64,000 nt of DNA from Pseudomonas nabeulensis (GTDB taxonomy: Bacteria > Pseudomonadota > Gammaproteobacteria > Pseudomonadales > Pseudomonadaceae). A program made the translations under genes and the position numbers. Positions 26,540 to 35,350 of this stretch are shown in pieces. How positions within the stretch are numbered: position 1 is the first letter of the stretch; every line of letters starts with the position of its first letter. The notes below the pieces were generated by a model. That model had not been told where the DNA came from. It saw only the letters and a list, made by a program, of their open reading frames with translations, and searched no databases. The DNA is taken from contig NZ_QUZT01000022.1 of the NCBI RefSeq assembly GCF_004682045.1, forward strand, positions 21,176-85,175, given 5' to 3'.

Positions 26540-27949
26540 TCAGCTCAGGAGCCGCCGCAGAAAGCCATGCTTTTTCACCGGCTGCGGCTTTTTGAGCACC
26601 ACCGTCTCCCGAATGCCTTCGCGCTGATGTTGCAGCTTGTCCAACGCCATCAACAGGTCACTGCTGTGCTGCAACTGCTCACCCAACAGGGCTTTTTCGA
26701 TACGAAACAACCGCCCGCTGGTGAGGCTGCGAAATTGCCCGCGGGAGCGCCCATCCGCCAGGATGCCCTCCTCGCCCATGACCTCGCCGGGCCCCATGCG
26801 CCCGGCTTCGACCATTCGCTCGCCATCATGGATCGCCACCGATACCACCCCCGTAGCGATGATCATCAGGCCATCCGCGACTTCATCGAACGCCAGCAGC
26901 ACCTGGTTGGCCTGGAAGTCCACCGGGGTCATGGCCTCGGCCAGGCGGTCGCGCTCTTCGACGCTGAGGGCGCGCATCACCCGCGCCTCTTCGAGCAATT
27001 GGCGCTGGCGGCTCCAGGCTTGCACGGCACCGCCCCATGTCACGCCCGCCGCCTCAAGATGCCGATGGGCCAGGTCGAACATCAGGTTGCGCACGTTGCT
27101 GCGGCCCGAGCGCGAAGCAACGAAACCCTTGAGTTCGTATTCGTTGAACTCCAGCTGCGCGCTTTTGATCGAGACTTTAGGCGCATGTCCCGGCAGTAAC
27201 GCCTGGGTGCCTTGCAAGGCTTTGTCCAATGCATCCAGCACCAGGCGCGGTGCCACGCCGCTGGGCACCGCCAGGGTCACGCTGACGCCGTGTATCGCGC
27301 CGGGTCGGCTGTGATTGAGGATCTTGGCCTTGGCCGCCAAAGCATTGGGTACCACAGCCACACTGCCCGATTCAGTCTGCAGATGGGTCGAGCGCCAGTC
27401 GATCTCCAGCACCTTGCCTTCAACCCCGTCGATGCTCACCCAATCGTCAAGCTGATAGGGCTTGGTGGTATTGATCACAATGCCGCTGAACAGATCGCTC
27501 AGGGTGCTTTGCACCGCCAGGCCGATGATGATCGCCATCGCCCCCGATGTTGCCAACAAACCCTTGACCGGCAATTGCAGCACGTAGGCTGCCGCGCCGA
27601 CGATGGCCATCAGAAAGATCAGCGCGCCCATCACGTCATGCAGCAGGCGTGCATTCTGGCCGACGCGGGAGGTGAGGCCATGGCCGAGGATCACCGTCAG
27701 CGTGCGTGCCGCGAACAACCACCAGCCAATGCCCAGCACGGTGGCGAGCAGGTTCCGCACCGCGTCCTCGGGCCATGGTGGTGGCTGTAACGGGCTGATG
27801 CCGGCGGCGATCATCACCCGACAAAACAGCAAGAACACCAGCACGCGCAGCACCGTGCGCACGCTGCGCTTTAGCGGGCCAAGGTATTGCCACAGGGCCA
27901 GGTCCAGCAGGATCAACGCGCCGGCCAGCAATAAGGGATGGGCATCCAT
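26540..27949 (-). CDS. MscS-type mechanosensitive channel with C-terminal cyclic-nucleotide-binding domain
   Basis: The 469-residue inner-membrane protein has four or five hydrophobic segments in residues 1-160, the last being the MscS pore helix region (LLATSGAMAIIIGLAVQSTLSDLFSGIVI). The MscS beta domain follows (WVSIDGVEGKVLEIDWRST, VVPNALAAKAKILNHSRP). Residues about 320-440 form a cNMP-binding/CAP-like domain (LLAFDEVADGLMIIATGVVSVAI, GPGEVMGEEGILADGRSRGQFRSL). This architecture matches the bacterial cyclic-nucleotide-gated (bCNG) branch of MscS, which gates by ligand more than by tension. It is a single gene. Confidence 0.9.
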   Translation of the reverse strand: MDAHPLLLAGALILLDLALWQYLGPLKRSVRTVLRVLVFLLFCRVMIAAGISPLQPPPWPEDAVRNLLATVLGIGWWLFAARTLTVILGHGLTSRVGQNARLLHDVMGALIFLMAIVGAAAYVLQLPVKGLLATSGAMAIIIGLAVQSTLSDLFSGIVINTTKPYQLDDWVSIDGVEGKVLEIDWRSTHLQTESGSVAVVPNALAAKAKILNHSRPGAIHGVSVTLAVPSGVAPRLVLDALDKALQGTQALLPGHAPKVSIKSAQLEFNEYELKGFVASRSGRSNVRNLMFDLAHRHLEAAGVTWGGAVQAWSRQRQLLEEARVMRALSVEERDRLAEAMTPVDFQANQVLLAFDEVADGLMIIATGVVSVAIHDGERMVEAGRMGPGEVMGEEGILADGRSRGQFRSLTSGRLFRIEKALLGEQLQHSSDLLMALDKLQHQREGIRETVVLKKPQPVKKHGFLRRLLS

Positions 27950-27987
27950 GACGAAGGTTCCTCAGCTATCAAAGTGAACGCGCTGTC

Positions 27988-28119
27988 TGTGGCGAGCGAG
28001 CTTGCTCGCGCTGGGCTGCGAAGCGGCCCCAACAAGATCACTGTGGCGTGTCAGACATATTGAGTTGACGGGTTTTGGGGCCGCTGCGCGCCCCAGCGCG
28101 AGCAAGCTCGCTCGCCACA
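27988..28119. repeat. REPIN overlapping the end of a LysR gene
   Basis: Inverted arms TGTGGCGAGCGAGCTTGCTC and complement span 132 bp. Its right arm and part of the middle (28038-28119) lie inside the minus-strand LysR coding region and supply its final 26 codons and stop. Confidence 0.85.
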
Positions 28120-29060
28120 ACAAGCTCAGCCGGCATACACGCGTCAGCCGTCATCGGCTCCCCCAAAAACACGCTGCAACGTGAACGCAACCAGCGTTCG
28201 CCCGGATCGTTATGGGTGGTGCCCCGCCAGACCAGCGCCAGCTCCTGTTCCGGCACGTGCAACGGTACGCACTGCGCGCGCAACCCGCCTACGCCGGCCA
28301 TGGCGTGTGCAACGTAATCCGGCACGACGGCGAGCATGTCGTTGCCGGCGAGCAACACCGGCAATGCGCTGAACTGCGGCACCGTGAGCACCACTTTGCG
28401 CTGCAGGCCGAGCAGGCCCAGGGCACGGTCGGATTCGTCGATCACGTTGCCCATGGACGACACCACCGCATGGGGCCGCTGGCAAAATTCGTCGAGACCC
28501 AGTTCCCCTGGCCGGGTGTCTGCGCGCAAGAGCATGGCGCGCATGGGCCGCAAGGCTTTGCGCCGGGCATTGGCCGGCAGTTCCTGGGTGTGACTGATGC
28601 CCAGGGAAATGTCGCCACTGGTGAGCAGTTGGGACATTTGCCAGTGATCGGCACGGCGCACCACCAACGACATGTTGGGCGCCTCGATCCGCAAGCGCTG
28701 AAGCAGGCCGGGCAGCAACGCGTATTCCACGTCATCGGACAGCCCGATATGGAAGGTCGCCTCGCTGGTGGCAGGGTTGAACGCCTGACAACGACTCAGC
28801 GCCGCCGCGATGGTGTCCAGCGCCGGACCCAGGTTGCTGAAGATCTCTTCGGCGCGGGACGTCGGCTGCATCAGGCGCCCGGCGCGGATAAACAACGGGT
28901 CGTCGAACATCAGCCGCAAACGGCCGAGGGCGCTGCTGATGGTCGGCTGGCCGAGGAAGAGTTTCTCGCCGACGCGGCTGACGTTGCGCTCGTGCATCAT
29001 CGACTCGAACACCACCAGCAGATTGATGTCAGCACGACGCAGGTCATTTCTGTTCATCAT
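28038..29060 (-). CDS. LysR-family transcriptional regulator with REP-derived C-terminus
   Basis: The roughly 340-residue regulator has an N-terminal winged HTH (LLVVFESMMHERNVSRVGEKLFLGQPTISSALGRLR) of the NodD/LeuO-like branch and a LysR substrate domain (FHIGLSDDVEYALLPGLLQRL). It is longer than a typical LysR (about 300). The last 26 residues, VASELARAGARSGPKTRQL and so on, are encoded by a REPIN. The ATG at 29060 is preferred over a GTG three codons earlier; GGTGG lies just upstream. It is divergent from the sensor-kinase operon, but the intergenic operator-like site there fits a different regulator. Its target is unknown. Confidence 0.87.
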   Translation of the reverse strand: MMNRNDLRRADINLLVVFESMMHERNVSRVGEKLFLGQPTISSALGRLRLMFDDPLFIRAGRLMQPTSRAEEIFSNLGPALDTIAAALSRCQAFNPATSEATFHIGLSDDVEYALLPGLLQRLRIEAPNMSLVVRRADHWQMSQLLTSGDISLGISHTQELPANARRKALRPMRAMLLRADTRPGELGLDEFCQRPHAVVSSMGNVIDESDRALGLLGLQRKVVLTVPQFSALPVLLAGNDMLAVVPDYVAHAMAGVGGLRAQCVPLHVPEQELALVWRGTTHNDPGERWLRSRCSVFLGEPMTADACMPAELVVASELARAGARSGPKTRQLNMSDTPQ

Positions 29061-29154
29061 GTGAGCCACCCGGCCATGGGCCTTGGAGAGGAGTGAGAGG
29101 CCTCAGGTTAGGGGCGGCTGGATGTGGCGTCTCTTGTACCTCGGGTCAGGACGC

Positions 29155-29170
29155 TCATACATGGGTATAG
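29155..29170. promoter_or_regulatory. Operator-like palindrome, copy 1
   Basis: TCATACATGGGTATAG fits (C)TATAC-N4-GTATAG with one mismatch in the left arm. It lies 110 bp before the sensor-kinase start. Two further copies precede the lone receiver gene and the flavoprotein gene. Confidence 0.55.
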
Positions 29171-29279
29171 GCCTTGGCAGGATTTCAGGGTTTTGTGTCC
29201 TACTCGATGCGAACCAATGCTTTTAAAGTGAGCGTCCGATGCTCCACTCTCTACAACAACAATGGAGTGCCTGAAGGCC

Positions 29280-30818
29280 ATGAAAATTTCCGTTCCCGCG
29301 AGCCTGCGTCGCGAACATTCATGGTTCACCGGCCTCTGGGACCGGTTGCTCTTCACGCCACGCCAGAGCCGGACACGCGCGGCATTCGGCATCAGCCCGA
29401 CCCCGCTGGTCAACGCCTTGGGCTGGGTGGTGGGGCTGGTGGTGGCGTGCGGCATCTTTGTGATCAACTCCGAAACCCATACCGACTGGGCGCCGACCCT
29501 GCTCTACATCACGCTACTGCTGATGGCGGCCAACCTGTTCTCGATCAATGTGGTGATTGGCGTCGCGCTGTTTTCCATCGCGCTGCTCACCGCGTTGTTT
29601 CTCTATAACGGCAACTACGAGCGCTGGGATGCGATCACCGGGTTTTTCCGCTGCCTCACGGCGCTCTCCGCGATTACCTTCCTGGCGCTGCGCAGCAAAT
29701 ACGCGGCGGACAGCCTGCGTCACAACGAGGCCTACCTCACGGGTGCCCAGCGCCTGAGCCAGACCGGCAGCGTGAGCTTTCGCGGTGACAGCGAGCAGAT
29801 GTCCTGGTCCGAAGAACTGGCACGGATCTTCGAATACCCGCACCAGCAAGAACCCACTGCGGCCATGGTGCTGGAGCGCACTCACCCCGACGACCGGCAC
29901 CTGGCCCGCGAAGTATTCGATAAGGCCCTGAACCGCGCACCGCTGATCGAGGTCAAGCATCGACTGCTGATGCCCGACGGACGCGTCAAACACATCCATA
30001 TGATCGCCAGCCCGTGGGAAACTCGTGGACGCTTTGAATACCTCGGCGCCGTCAAGGACATCAGCGCCGACAAGTTCGCCGAAGAGGCGTTGTTCCATGC
30101 ACAAAGCCAACTGGCCCACGTCACCCGCATCACTTCCCTGGGCGAACTCGCGGCCTCGATTGCCCACGAGGTGAACCAGCCGCTGACCGCCATCACCAGC
30201 AGCGGCGAAGCCTGTCGGCGCTGGCTCGACCGCCCCGTGCCAGACCTGGAAGAAGCGCGCCAGTCCCTGGACCGTATTGTCTCCAGCGCTTGCCGCGCCA
30301 GCGTGGTGATCAGCCGCATTCGAGCGCTGTCGCGCAAGTGCGACCCGCTGCGCAAACCCGAATCCCTGGACGCCATCGTCAACGAAACCCTGAGCCTGGT
30401 GCAGCACGAACTGTCGCGTCACAAAGTGCGCAGCCGCGTGGAGTTGAGTGTGCTCGATGCGCAGGTCAACGCCGACCGCGTGCAGCTGCAACAGGTGCTC
30501 ATCAACCTGATCATCAATGCCTGCCACGCCATGGAGACCGTGGCACCGCGTCAGCGCTTGCTGCGGGTGCGCACCTGGGTAGAGGGGGACGATGCGCACC
30601 TGGAAGTCGCCGATCAGGGCGTGGGCATCGACGAAAAGGACCTCCCCACGTTATTCCAACCCTTCTTCACCACCAAGCCCAATGGCCTGGGCATGGGGCT
30701 GTCGATCTGCCGCTCGATCATCGATTTCCACGGCGGCCGACTCTGGGCCACCAGCACCCTCGGCCAAGGCACATCATTTACCTGCGCATTACCCTTATTG
30801 GCCAAGGAGGCCTCATGA
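29280..30818 (+). CDS. PAS-domain membrane sensor histidine kinase (FixL/StyS-like)
   Basis: The 512-residue kinase has three or four membrane segments in residues about 40-135. A PAS/PAC domain follows (TGSVSFRGDSEQMSWSEELA, HRLLMPDGRVKHIHMIASPW, GAVKDIS). The dimerisation/phosphoacceptor helix is SLGELAASIAHEVNQPL, with the histidine near residue 296. The ATPase domain has N box INLIINACHAM, G1 VADQGVGID and G2 GLGMGLSICRSI. I chose the ATG at 29280; one six codons upstream lacks a ribosome site. It overlaps the response-regulator gene by ATGA, so the two are partners. Confidence 0.9.
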   Translation: MKISVPASLRREHSWFTGLWDRLLFTPRQSRTRAAFGISPTPLVNALGWVVGLVVACGIFVINSETHTDWAPTLLYITLLLMAANLFSINVVIGVALFSIALLTALFLYNGNYERWDAITGFFRCLTALSAITFLALRSKYAADSLRHNEAYLTGAQRLSQTGSVSFRGDSEQMSWSEELARIFEYPHQQEPTAAMVLERTHPDDRHLAREVFDKALNRAPLIEVKHRLLMPDGRVKHIHMIASPWETRGRFEYLGAVKDISADKFAEEALFHAQSQLAHVTRITSLGELAASIAHEVNQPLTAITSSGEACRRWLDRPVPDLEEARQSLDRIVSSACRASVVISRIRALSRKCDPLRKPESLDAIVNETLSLVQHELSRHKVRSRVELSVLDAQVNADRVQLQQVLINLIINACHAMETVAPRQRLLRVRTWVEGDDAHLEVADQGVGIDEKDLPTLFQPFFTTKPNGLGMGLSICRSIIDFHGGRLWATSTLGQGTSFTCALPLLAKEAS

Positions 30819-31465
30819 ACGACCTTCACCCGATGAACCGGGTCATCAGCCACGAACCCTGGGTCTACATCGTCGATGATGATCGGCCGTTGCGCGAATC
30901 CCTCGGCAGCCTGTTGCGCTCAGTGGGCTTGCAGGTGCAGTTGTTTGCCTCGGCCGCCGAATTCATGAACTTCCCGCGCCCGGACCTGCCCAGTTGCCTG
31001 GTGCTTGATGTGCGCCTGCAAGGCACCAGCGGCCTGGATTTCCAGAACGAACTGGTGGCAGCACGGATCAATCTGCCGATTGTGTTCATGACCGGCCACG
31101 GCGATATTGCCATGACCGTGCGCGCCATGAAGGCCGGCGCGGTGGATTTCTTGGCCAAGCCCTTTCGCGAACAAGACCTGATCGACGCCGTGTGCGCCGC
31201 CCACTCGCGGGACAAGGCACGCCGTGAAGCCGAGCGCGGCAATGACGCGTTGCGCACGCGCTATGCCAGCCTCACGCCCCGTGAGCAAACCGTGATGGCG
31301 CTGGCGGTGTCCGGGCTGATGAACAAGCAGATTGCCGGCGAGATCGGCTTGAGCGAAATCACGGTGAAAATTCATCGCGGCCAGGCCATGCGCAAGATGC
31401 TTGCGCGCTCGTTCGCTGACTTGGTGCGCATGGCTCAGGCCCTGGGTATTGCGGTCAAGGTGTAG
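30815..31465 (+). CDS. FixJ-type response regulator (receiver + LuxR HTH)
   Basis: The 216-residue regulator has a receiver domain (VYIVDDDRPLRESLGSLLRS, phosphoacceptor D in LVLDVRLQG, conserved T in VFMTGHGD, K in FLAKPF) and a LuxR/NarL HTH (LTPREQTVMALAVSGLMNKQIAGEIGL, then SEITVKIHRGQAM). Its kinase is encoded just before with a 4-nt overlap. It is the natural candidate to bind the CTATAC-N4-GTATAG palindromes that precede its own operon, the lone receiver gene and the flavoprotein gene. Confidence 0.93.
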   Translation: MNDLHPMNRVISHEPWVYIVDDDRPLRESLGSLLRSVGLQVQLFASAAEFMNFPRPDLPSCLVLDVRLQGTSGLDFQNELVAARINLPIVFMTGHGDIAMTVRAMKAGAVDFLAKPFREQDLIDAVCAAHSRDKARREAERGNDALRTRYASLTPREQTVMALAVSGLMNKQIAGEIGLSEITVKIHRGQAMRKMLARSFADLVRMAQALGIAVKV

Positions 31466-31481
31466 CTATACGCACGTATAG
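31466..31481. promoter_or_regulatory. Operator-like palindrome, copy 2
   Basis: CTATACGCACGTATAG consists of perfect CTATAC and GTATAG arms with a 4-bp spacer whose flanks extend the symmetry. It begins right after the response-regulator stop and lies 82 bp before the lone receiver start. Confidence 0.65.
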
Positions 31482-31562
31482 TATTTTGCCGGTGGGGACG
31501 GCGTATCTTGAGGTGATGGCGGGTTGCTTTCATGCGCAGCCCGATTGCCTCCAGGTATTTAA

Positions 31563-31931
31563 ATGTCCGACACGAAAATAATTGCCATCGTCGATGATGA
31601 TGAATCGGTACGCATGGCATTGGATGGTCTGCTGCGTTCCAACGGCTACACCGTTCGGCTCTATGCCAATGCCCAAGCCTTCCTTGACTCCGACGGCCCG
31701 CGCGCTGCGGCGTGCCTGATCAGCGATATCCAGATGCCCGGCCTTACCGGCATCCAACTCTACGAACGCCTGCACACCCTTGGCATCGCGCTACCGGTGA
31801 TTTTCATCACCGGCTATCTCGGCTTGCCGCCAACGTTCGACGAATCGCTGCCCGCCCCGATAGCGTTCTTTCCCAAGCCGTTTTCCTGCGCCCAACTGAT
31901 GGCGTGCCTGCAACAGGTAATGGGCCGTTAA
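31563..31931 (+). CDS. Single-domain response regulator (receiver only)
   Basis: The 122-residue protein is a stand-alone receiver: acidic pair VDDDE, phosphoacceptor in LISDIQMPG, T in VIFITGYLG and K in FFPKPFS. No output domain follows. It may modulate the upstream kinase as a phosphate sink or compete with the FixJ-type protein. It is transcribed in the same direction but has its own operator-like site upstream. Confidence 0.9.
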   Translation: MSDTKIIAIVDDDESVRMALDGLLRSNGYTVRLYANAQAFLDSDGPRAAACLISDIQMPGLTGIQLYERLHTLGIALPVIFITGYLGLPPTFDESLPAPIAFFPKPFSCAQLMACLQQVMGR

Positions 31932-31944
31932 TACCTTGGTATAG
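31929..31944. promoter_or_regulatory. Operator-like palindrome, copy 3
   Basis: TAATACCTTGGTATAG has a perfect ATACC-TT-GGTAT core and the same GTATAG right arm as the other copies. It overlaps the stop codon of the receiver gene and lies about 120 bp before the flavoprotein start. Confidence 0.6.
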
Positions 31945-32064
31945 CCGCCTCACACCTACGCATGCCCACACTGACCCTAGGTAGAAGTGTTCGAGACAAG
32001 CGCCCTGGTTAGTCTTTCTCCACGCAGTCCCACTCACGTAACAAAGACTCTCCAGGAGCAAACC

Positions 32065-33264
32065 ATGAAACAGCACATTCTTATTATTGGCGCAGGGTTC
32101 GGTGGTGTGTGGAGCGCGTTGAGCGCAGCCCGGCTGCTGGACAAACACGACCGCAACGACGTGCAGATCAGCCTGCTCGCCCCGCAACCCGAGCTGCGCA
32201 TCCGCCCCCGGTTCTATGAGCCCGATGTGCACACCATGATGGCTCCACTCGGCCCGTTGTTCGACGCAGTCGGCGTGAACTTTGTAGCCGGCGCAGCCGA
32301 CAGCATCGATGAAAACAGCAAGCAAGTGACTTACCGCAACGCCGCCGGCATCTCCACCACGCTCCAGTACGACCGCCTGGTACTGGCCGCCGGCAGCCGC
32401 TTGAATCGCCCACAGATGCAAGGCATCGAGCATGTCTTCGATGTGGATCAGATTGAAGATGCCACGCGCCTGGAAGCCCATATCAAGGCGTTGAAAAACC
32501 TGCCTGAGGGCGCGGCGCGCAATACGGTAGTGGTGGCCGGCGGCGGTTTCACCGGTATCGAAACTGCCACCGAAATGCCAGCGCGACTGCGTGAAGCCCT
32601 CGGTGACAACGCCGACATTCGTGTCGTGGTGGTTGACCGTGGCCCGCAGATTGCCGCGTCCATGGGCGACGGCATTCGCCCCTCGATCATCGAAGCGAGC
32701 CAGGAACTGGGCCTGGAGTGGGTGCTCAACACCTCGGTGGCTTCGGTGGATGCCGGCGGCGTGACCCTGGCGAACGGCCAGCGGATTGAATCGAGCACCG
32801 TGATCTGGACCATTGGTTTTCGCGCCAACCCGCTCACCGAACAGGTCAGCGGCACCCGAGACCCGCAAGGCCGCCTGCATGTGGATGGCAACCTCAAGGT
32901 CAAAGGCCAGCGCGATGTCTTCGCCGCCGGTGACGTGGCCTACGCCGCCACCGATAACCTGGGCAACTTCGCCGGCATGTCCTGCCAGCACGCTATCGCC
33001 CTGGGGCGCTACGCCGGCAACAACGTCGCCGCCGACCTGATCGGCGTGGCCCCGATGACCTACAGCCAACCCAAGTACGTGACCTGCCTCGACCTCGGCG
33101 CCTGGGGCGCGGTGTTCACCGAAGGCTGGGACCGCCAACTGAAACTGGTGGGCCAGGAAGCCAAGGAACTCAAGCACCAGATCAACACCGTGTGGATCTA
33201 CCCACCGGCAGCCGAGCGTGCAGTCGCATTGGCGGCGGCGGACCCGTTGATTCCGGTCGCCTGA
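32065..33264 (+). CDS. NDH-2-like FAD-dependent pyridine nucleotide oxidoreductase
   Basis: The 399-residue flavoprotein has an FAD motif at the N-terminus (HILIIGAGFGGVWSALSAA), an NAD(P)H motif in the middle (NTVVVAGGGFTGIETATEM), and the GD motif RDVFAAGDVAYA that closes the FAD site. This pattern fits type II NADH:quinone dehydrogenases, which pass electrons from NADH to quinone without pumping protons. It is slightly short for a classical Ndh (about 430) and shows no clear C-terminal membrane helix. An AGGAG site precedes the ATG at 32065. It appears to be an output of the adjoining two-component system, to judge from the shared palindrome. Confidence 0.82.
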   Translation: MKQHILIIGAGFGGVWSALSAARLLDKHDRNDVQISLLAPQPELRIRPRFYEPDVHTMMAPLGPLFDAVGVNFVAGAADSIDENSKQVTYRNAAGISTTLQYDRLVLAAGSRLNRPQMQGIEHVFDVDQIEDATRLEAHIKALKNLPEGAARNTVVVAGGGFTGIETATEMPARLREALGDNADIRVVVVDRGPQIAASMGDGIRPSIIEASQELGLEWVLNTSVASVDAGGVTLANGQRIESSTVIWTIGFRANPLTEQVSGTRDPQGRLHVDGNLKVKGQRDVFAAGDVAYAATDNLGNFAGMSCQHAIALGRYAGNNVAADLIGVAPMTYSQPKYVTCLDLGAWGAVFTEGWDRQLKLVGQEAKELKHQINTVWIYPPAAERAVALAAADPLIPVA

Positions 33265-33320
33265 TTCACCCGATCCCTACACCGGGCAGCCCCCTCCTTG
33301 CTGCCCCGGTCACTCCCGAG

Positions 33321-33354
33321 CGCCCGCCAATGATGTTTCGGCGGGCGTTTTTTT
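33321..33354 (+). terminator. Rho-independent terminator
   Basis: CGCCCGCC (33321-33328) and GGCGGGCG (33340-33347) form an 8-bp stem with an 11-nt loop, followed by seven T residues. It lies 57 nt after the flavoprotein stop and ends that unit cleanly. Confidence 0.9.
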
Positions 33355-33373
33355 GCGCGCAAACTCGGTTAAA

Positions 33374-33592
33374 TGTGGAAGAGGGGCAAGCCCTTATGCC
33401 AGTCAATTAAGAAGTAGCCAGTGTAAAAGCAACCAGTGGCGAGGGAGCTTGCTCCCGTTGGACTGCGTAGCAGTCCCAGTCTTTTAAAACAAAGAGCTGG
33501 GGCCGCTTCGCGGCCCAACGGGAGCAAGCTCCCTCGCCACAGATACACTGTTCGCCTTAACTGAGTGGCGTTAGGGCAAACCCCCACCTACA
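33374..33592. repeat. Nested REP composite
   Basis: Outer arms (TGTGGAAGAGGGGCAAGCCC ... TTAGGGCAAACCCCCACCTA) enclose a REPIN nearly identical to the one at 25.2 kb, including the shared flank GTCAATTAAGAAGTAGCCAG. It fills most of the 33265-33594 gap after the terminator, and ends 3 bp from the stop codon of the MFS gene. Confidence 0.85.
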
Positions 33593-33594
33593 GG

Positions 33595-34782
33595 TTAATC
33601 GCGAGCCACAACACCCTGCCCAAACCGCTGAATCGCCAGGCAATACAAAATCAACGCCAGCGCCGCCAACAACCCGCCCGCCGCGCCGATCCAGGCGAAG
33701 CCGAAGTGGCTGCCGACCCAGCTGCCCATCAACGCCCCACCGCCAATGCCGATGTTGTAGATACCGGAAAACATCGCCATGGCCACGTCGGTGGCATCCG
33801 GTGCCAATACCAACACCTTGGACTGCATCGCCAGGCCAAAACCCATGATCGCCATGCCCCAGAAGATGCTCAGCACCACCAGGTACGACTCGGCCCCGCT
33901 CAGCGGCAGCAACAGCGCCAGGCATGCCGCGAGGATAAACACCGCGCCGACCACAAACAGGTGCGGGTTGAAGCGGTGCACCAGGCTGAACAACAACGAG
34001 CCAATGATGCCGGCGCCGCCGAACACCAGCAGGATCAGGGTCACGGCACTGCCACCCATGCCCGCCACACCTTCGACGAAGGGTTCGATGTAGCTGTAGG
34101 CGGTGAATTGCGCAGTGACGGTCATCGCGGTCAGCACGTACAACGCCACCAAGGCCGGACGCTTGAACAACAACGGCAGGCTACGCAGAGAGCCAGAGTT
34201 CTGGCTCGGCAACGAAGGCAAGGTGCGCGCCAGCCAAAACACCAGGGCGGCGGCGAACGCGCCGATCACCAGAAAGGTGGTGCGCCAGCCCATGGCTTCG
34301 CCCAGCAGACGGCCCAACGGGATCCCCAACACCATCGCCAGCGACGTGCCGGTGGCCAGCAGGCCCAGGGCTTGCACCTGCTTGCCCTCCGGCGCCAGGC
34401 GTACGGCCAGGGACGCGGTAATCGACCAGAACAGCGCATGGGACAATGCGATGCCGATCCGACTGAGCATCAGGATGCCAAAGCTGGTGGCGATGCTGGA
34501 GAGCACATGGCTGGCGATAAACAGGCCGAACAGCACGATCAGCAGTTTGCGCCGCTCGACGTTGCGGGTCAGCAGCATCACCGGCAGCGACGTCAGGGAC
34601 ACGATCCACGCATAGATGGTCAGCATCAACCCGACGCTGGACACCGGCATGTCGAAGCTGGCGCCAATGGCACTGAGCAGCCCGACGGGCACGAATTCGG
34701 TGGTGTTGAACACAAAGGCGGCCAGCGCGAGGGCGATGACCGGTTGCCAGTTGGCTTGGGGTGTTGCGGCTGAAATGCTCAT
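33595..34782 (-). CDS. sotB: SotB-like MFS efflux transporter
   Basis: The 395-residue 12-helix transporter aligns along its length with E. coli SotB/YdeA, which exports arabinose and IPTG. Shared stretches include [50 protein letters not shown] and [20 protein letters not shown]. The start at 34782 ([11 protein letters not shown]) is the first ATG that leaves the family N-terminus intact. The gene is alone and convergent with the flavoprotein gene. The native substrate may be a sugar or a drug-like compound. Confidence 0.87.
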   Translation of the reverse strand: MSISAATPQANWQPVIALALAAFVFNTTEFVPVGLLSAIGASFDMPVSSVGLMLTIYAWIVSLTSLPVMLLTRNVERRKLLIVLFGLFIASHVLSSIATSFGILMLSRIGIALSHALFWSITASLAVRLAPEGKQVQALGLLATGTSLAMVLGIPLGRLLGEAMGWRTTFLVIGAFAAALVFWLARTLPSLPSQNSGSLRSLPLLFKRPALVALYVLTAMTVTAQFTAYSYIEPFVEGVAGMGGSAVTLILLVFGGAGIIGSLLFSLVHRFNPHLFVVGAVFILAACLALLLPLSGAESYLVVLSIFWGMAIMGFGLAMQSKVLVLAPDATDVAMAMFSGIYNIGIGGGALMGSWVGSHFGFAWIGAAGGLLAALALILYCLAIQRFGQGVVARD

Positions 34783-34904
34783 TGAAGGGCGCGGTACTCG
34801 GACGATGATCAAGCGGCCACCCAGGACAAGCGCCGCCGCCGAGCATTCTATAGGTTTGCGGCCCGGTTGGTGGCGCTGATCCTGATCAAAAAGCCATCAT
34901 TTCA

Positions 34905-35264
34905 TCAAGGCGCGGTAAGGGTCACCACGTATGCTCCTGACTGAATCGGCTTTCCTCGGCCATCCACCAGTTGATACCGTTGGTCGTAATAGCGCCCTGC
35001 GCCACTGTCGGTCAGCAGCTTGACGTGCACCGGCGCATTGCCCACCGCCTGCACACTGCGGATGGGCTGCACGTCGAACTGGCTGTCGCGCAGCTTTTGT
35101 GGGCAGCCCGTCAACTCCAACGTCGAGCCGCCTCGCGAACTCGATTGGCAGCCGGGTTCAACGATGCGCCCCTCAAAGCGGATCACACCGCCCGCAGCGA
35201 TACAGCCGCCCGCCCACAGTGCAAGAAAGCCAGCAACCAGTGACAAACGCTTAACGCTGTTCAT
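34905..35264 (-). CDS. Small type 1 fimbrial-domain protein
   Basis: The 119-residue secreted protein has a signal peptide (MNSVKRLSLVAGFLALWAG, cleavage near CIA) and then GGVIRFEGRIVEPGC, the start of fimbrial pilin domains. It has the paired cysteines (EPGC and LTGC) that form the usual disulfide. It is shorter than pilins (about 160-180) and no chaperone or usher gene is nearby. It may therefore be a remnant, a solitary periplasmic protein, or a subunit used by a distant fimbrial system. The ribosome site AAGGAG lies 6-8 nt upstream. Confidence 0.75.
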   Translation of the reverse strand: MNSVKRLSLVAGFLALWAGGCIAAGGVIRFEGRIVEPGCQSSSRGGSTLELTGCPQKLRDSQFDVQPIRSVQAVGNAPVHVKLLTDSGAGRYYDQRYQLVDGRGKPIQSGAYVVTLTAP

Positions 35265-35350
35265 GACGACACTCCTTCCTGGGTTGTTACCTAGGAGGTC
35301 GTCTGGCCCACTGTTTACTTGAGACCGTTCGTCTGCGTCCTACAGAAAAA

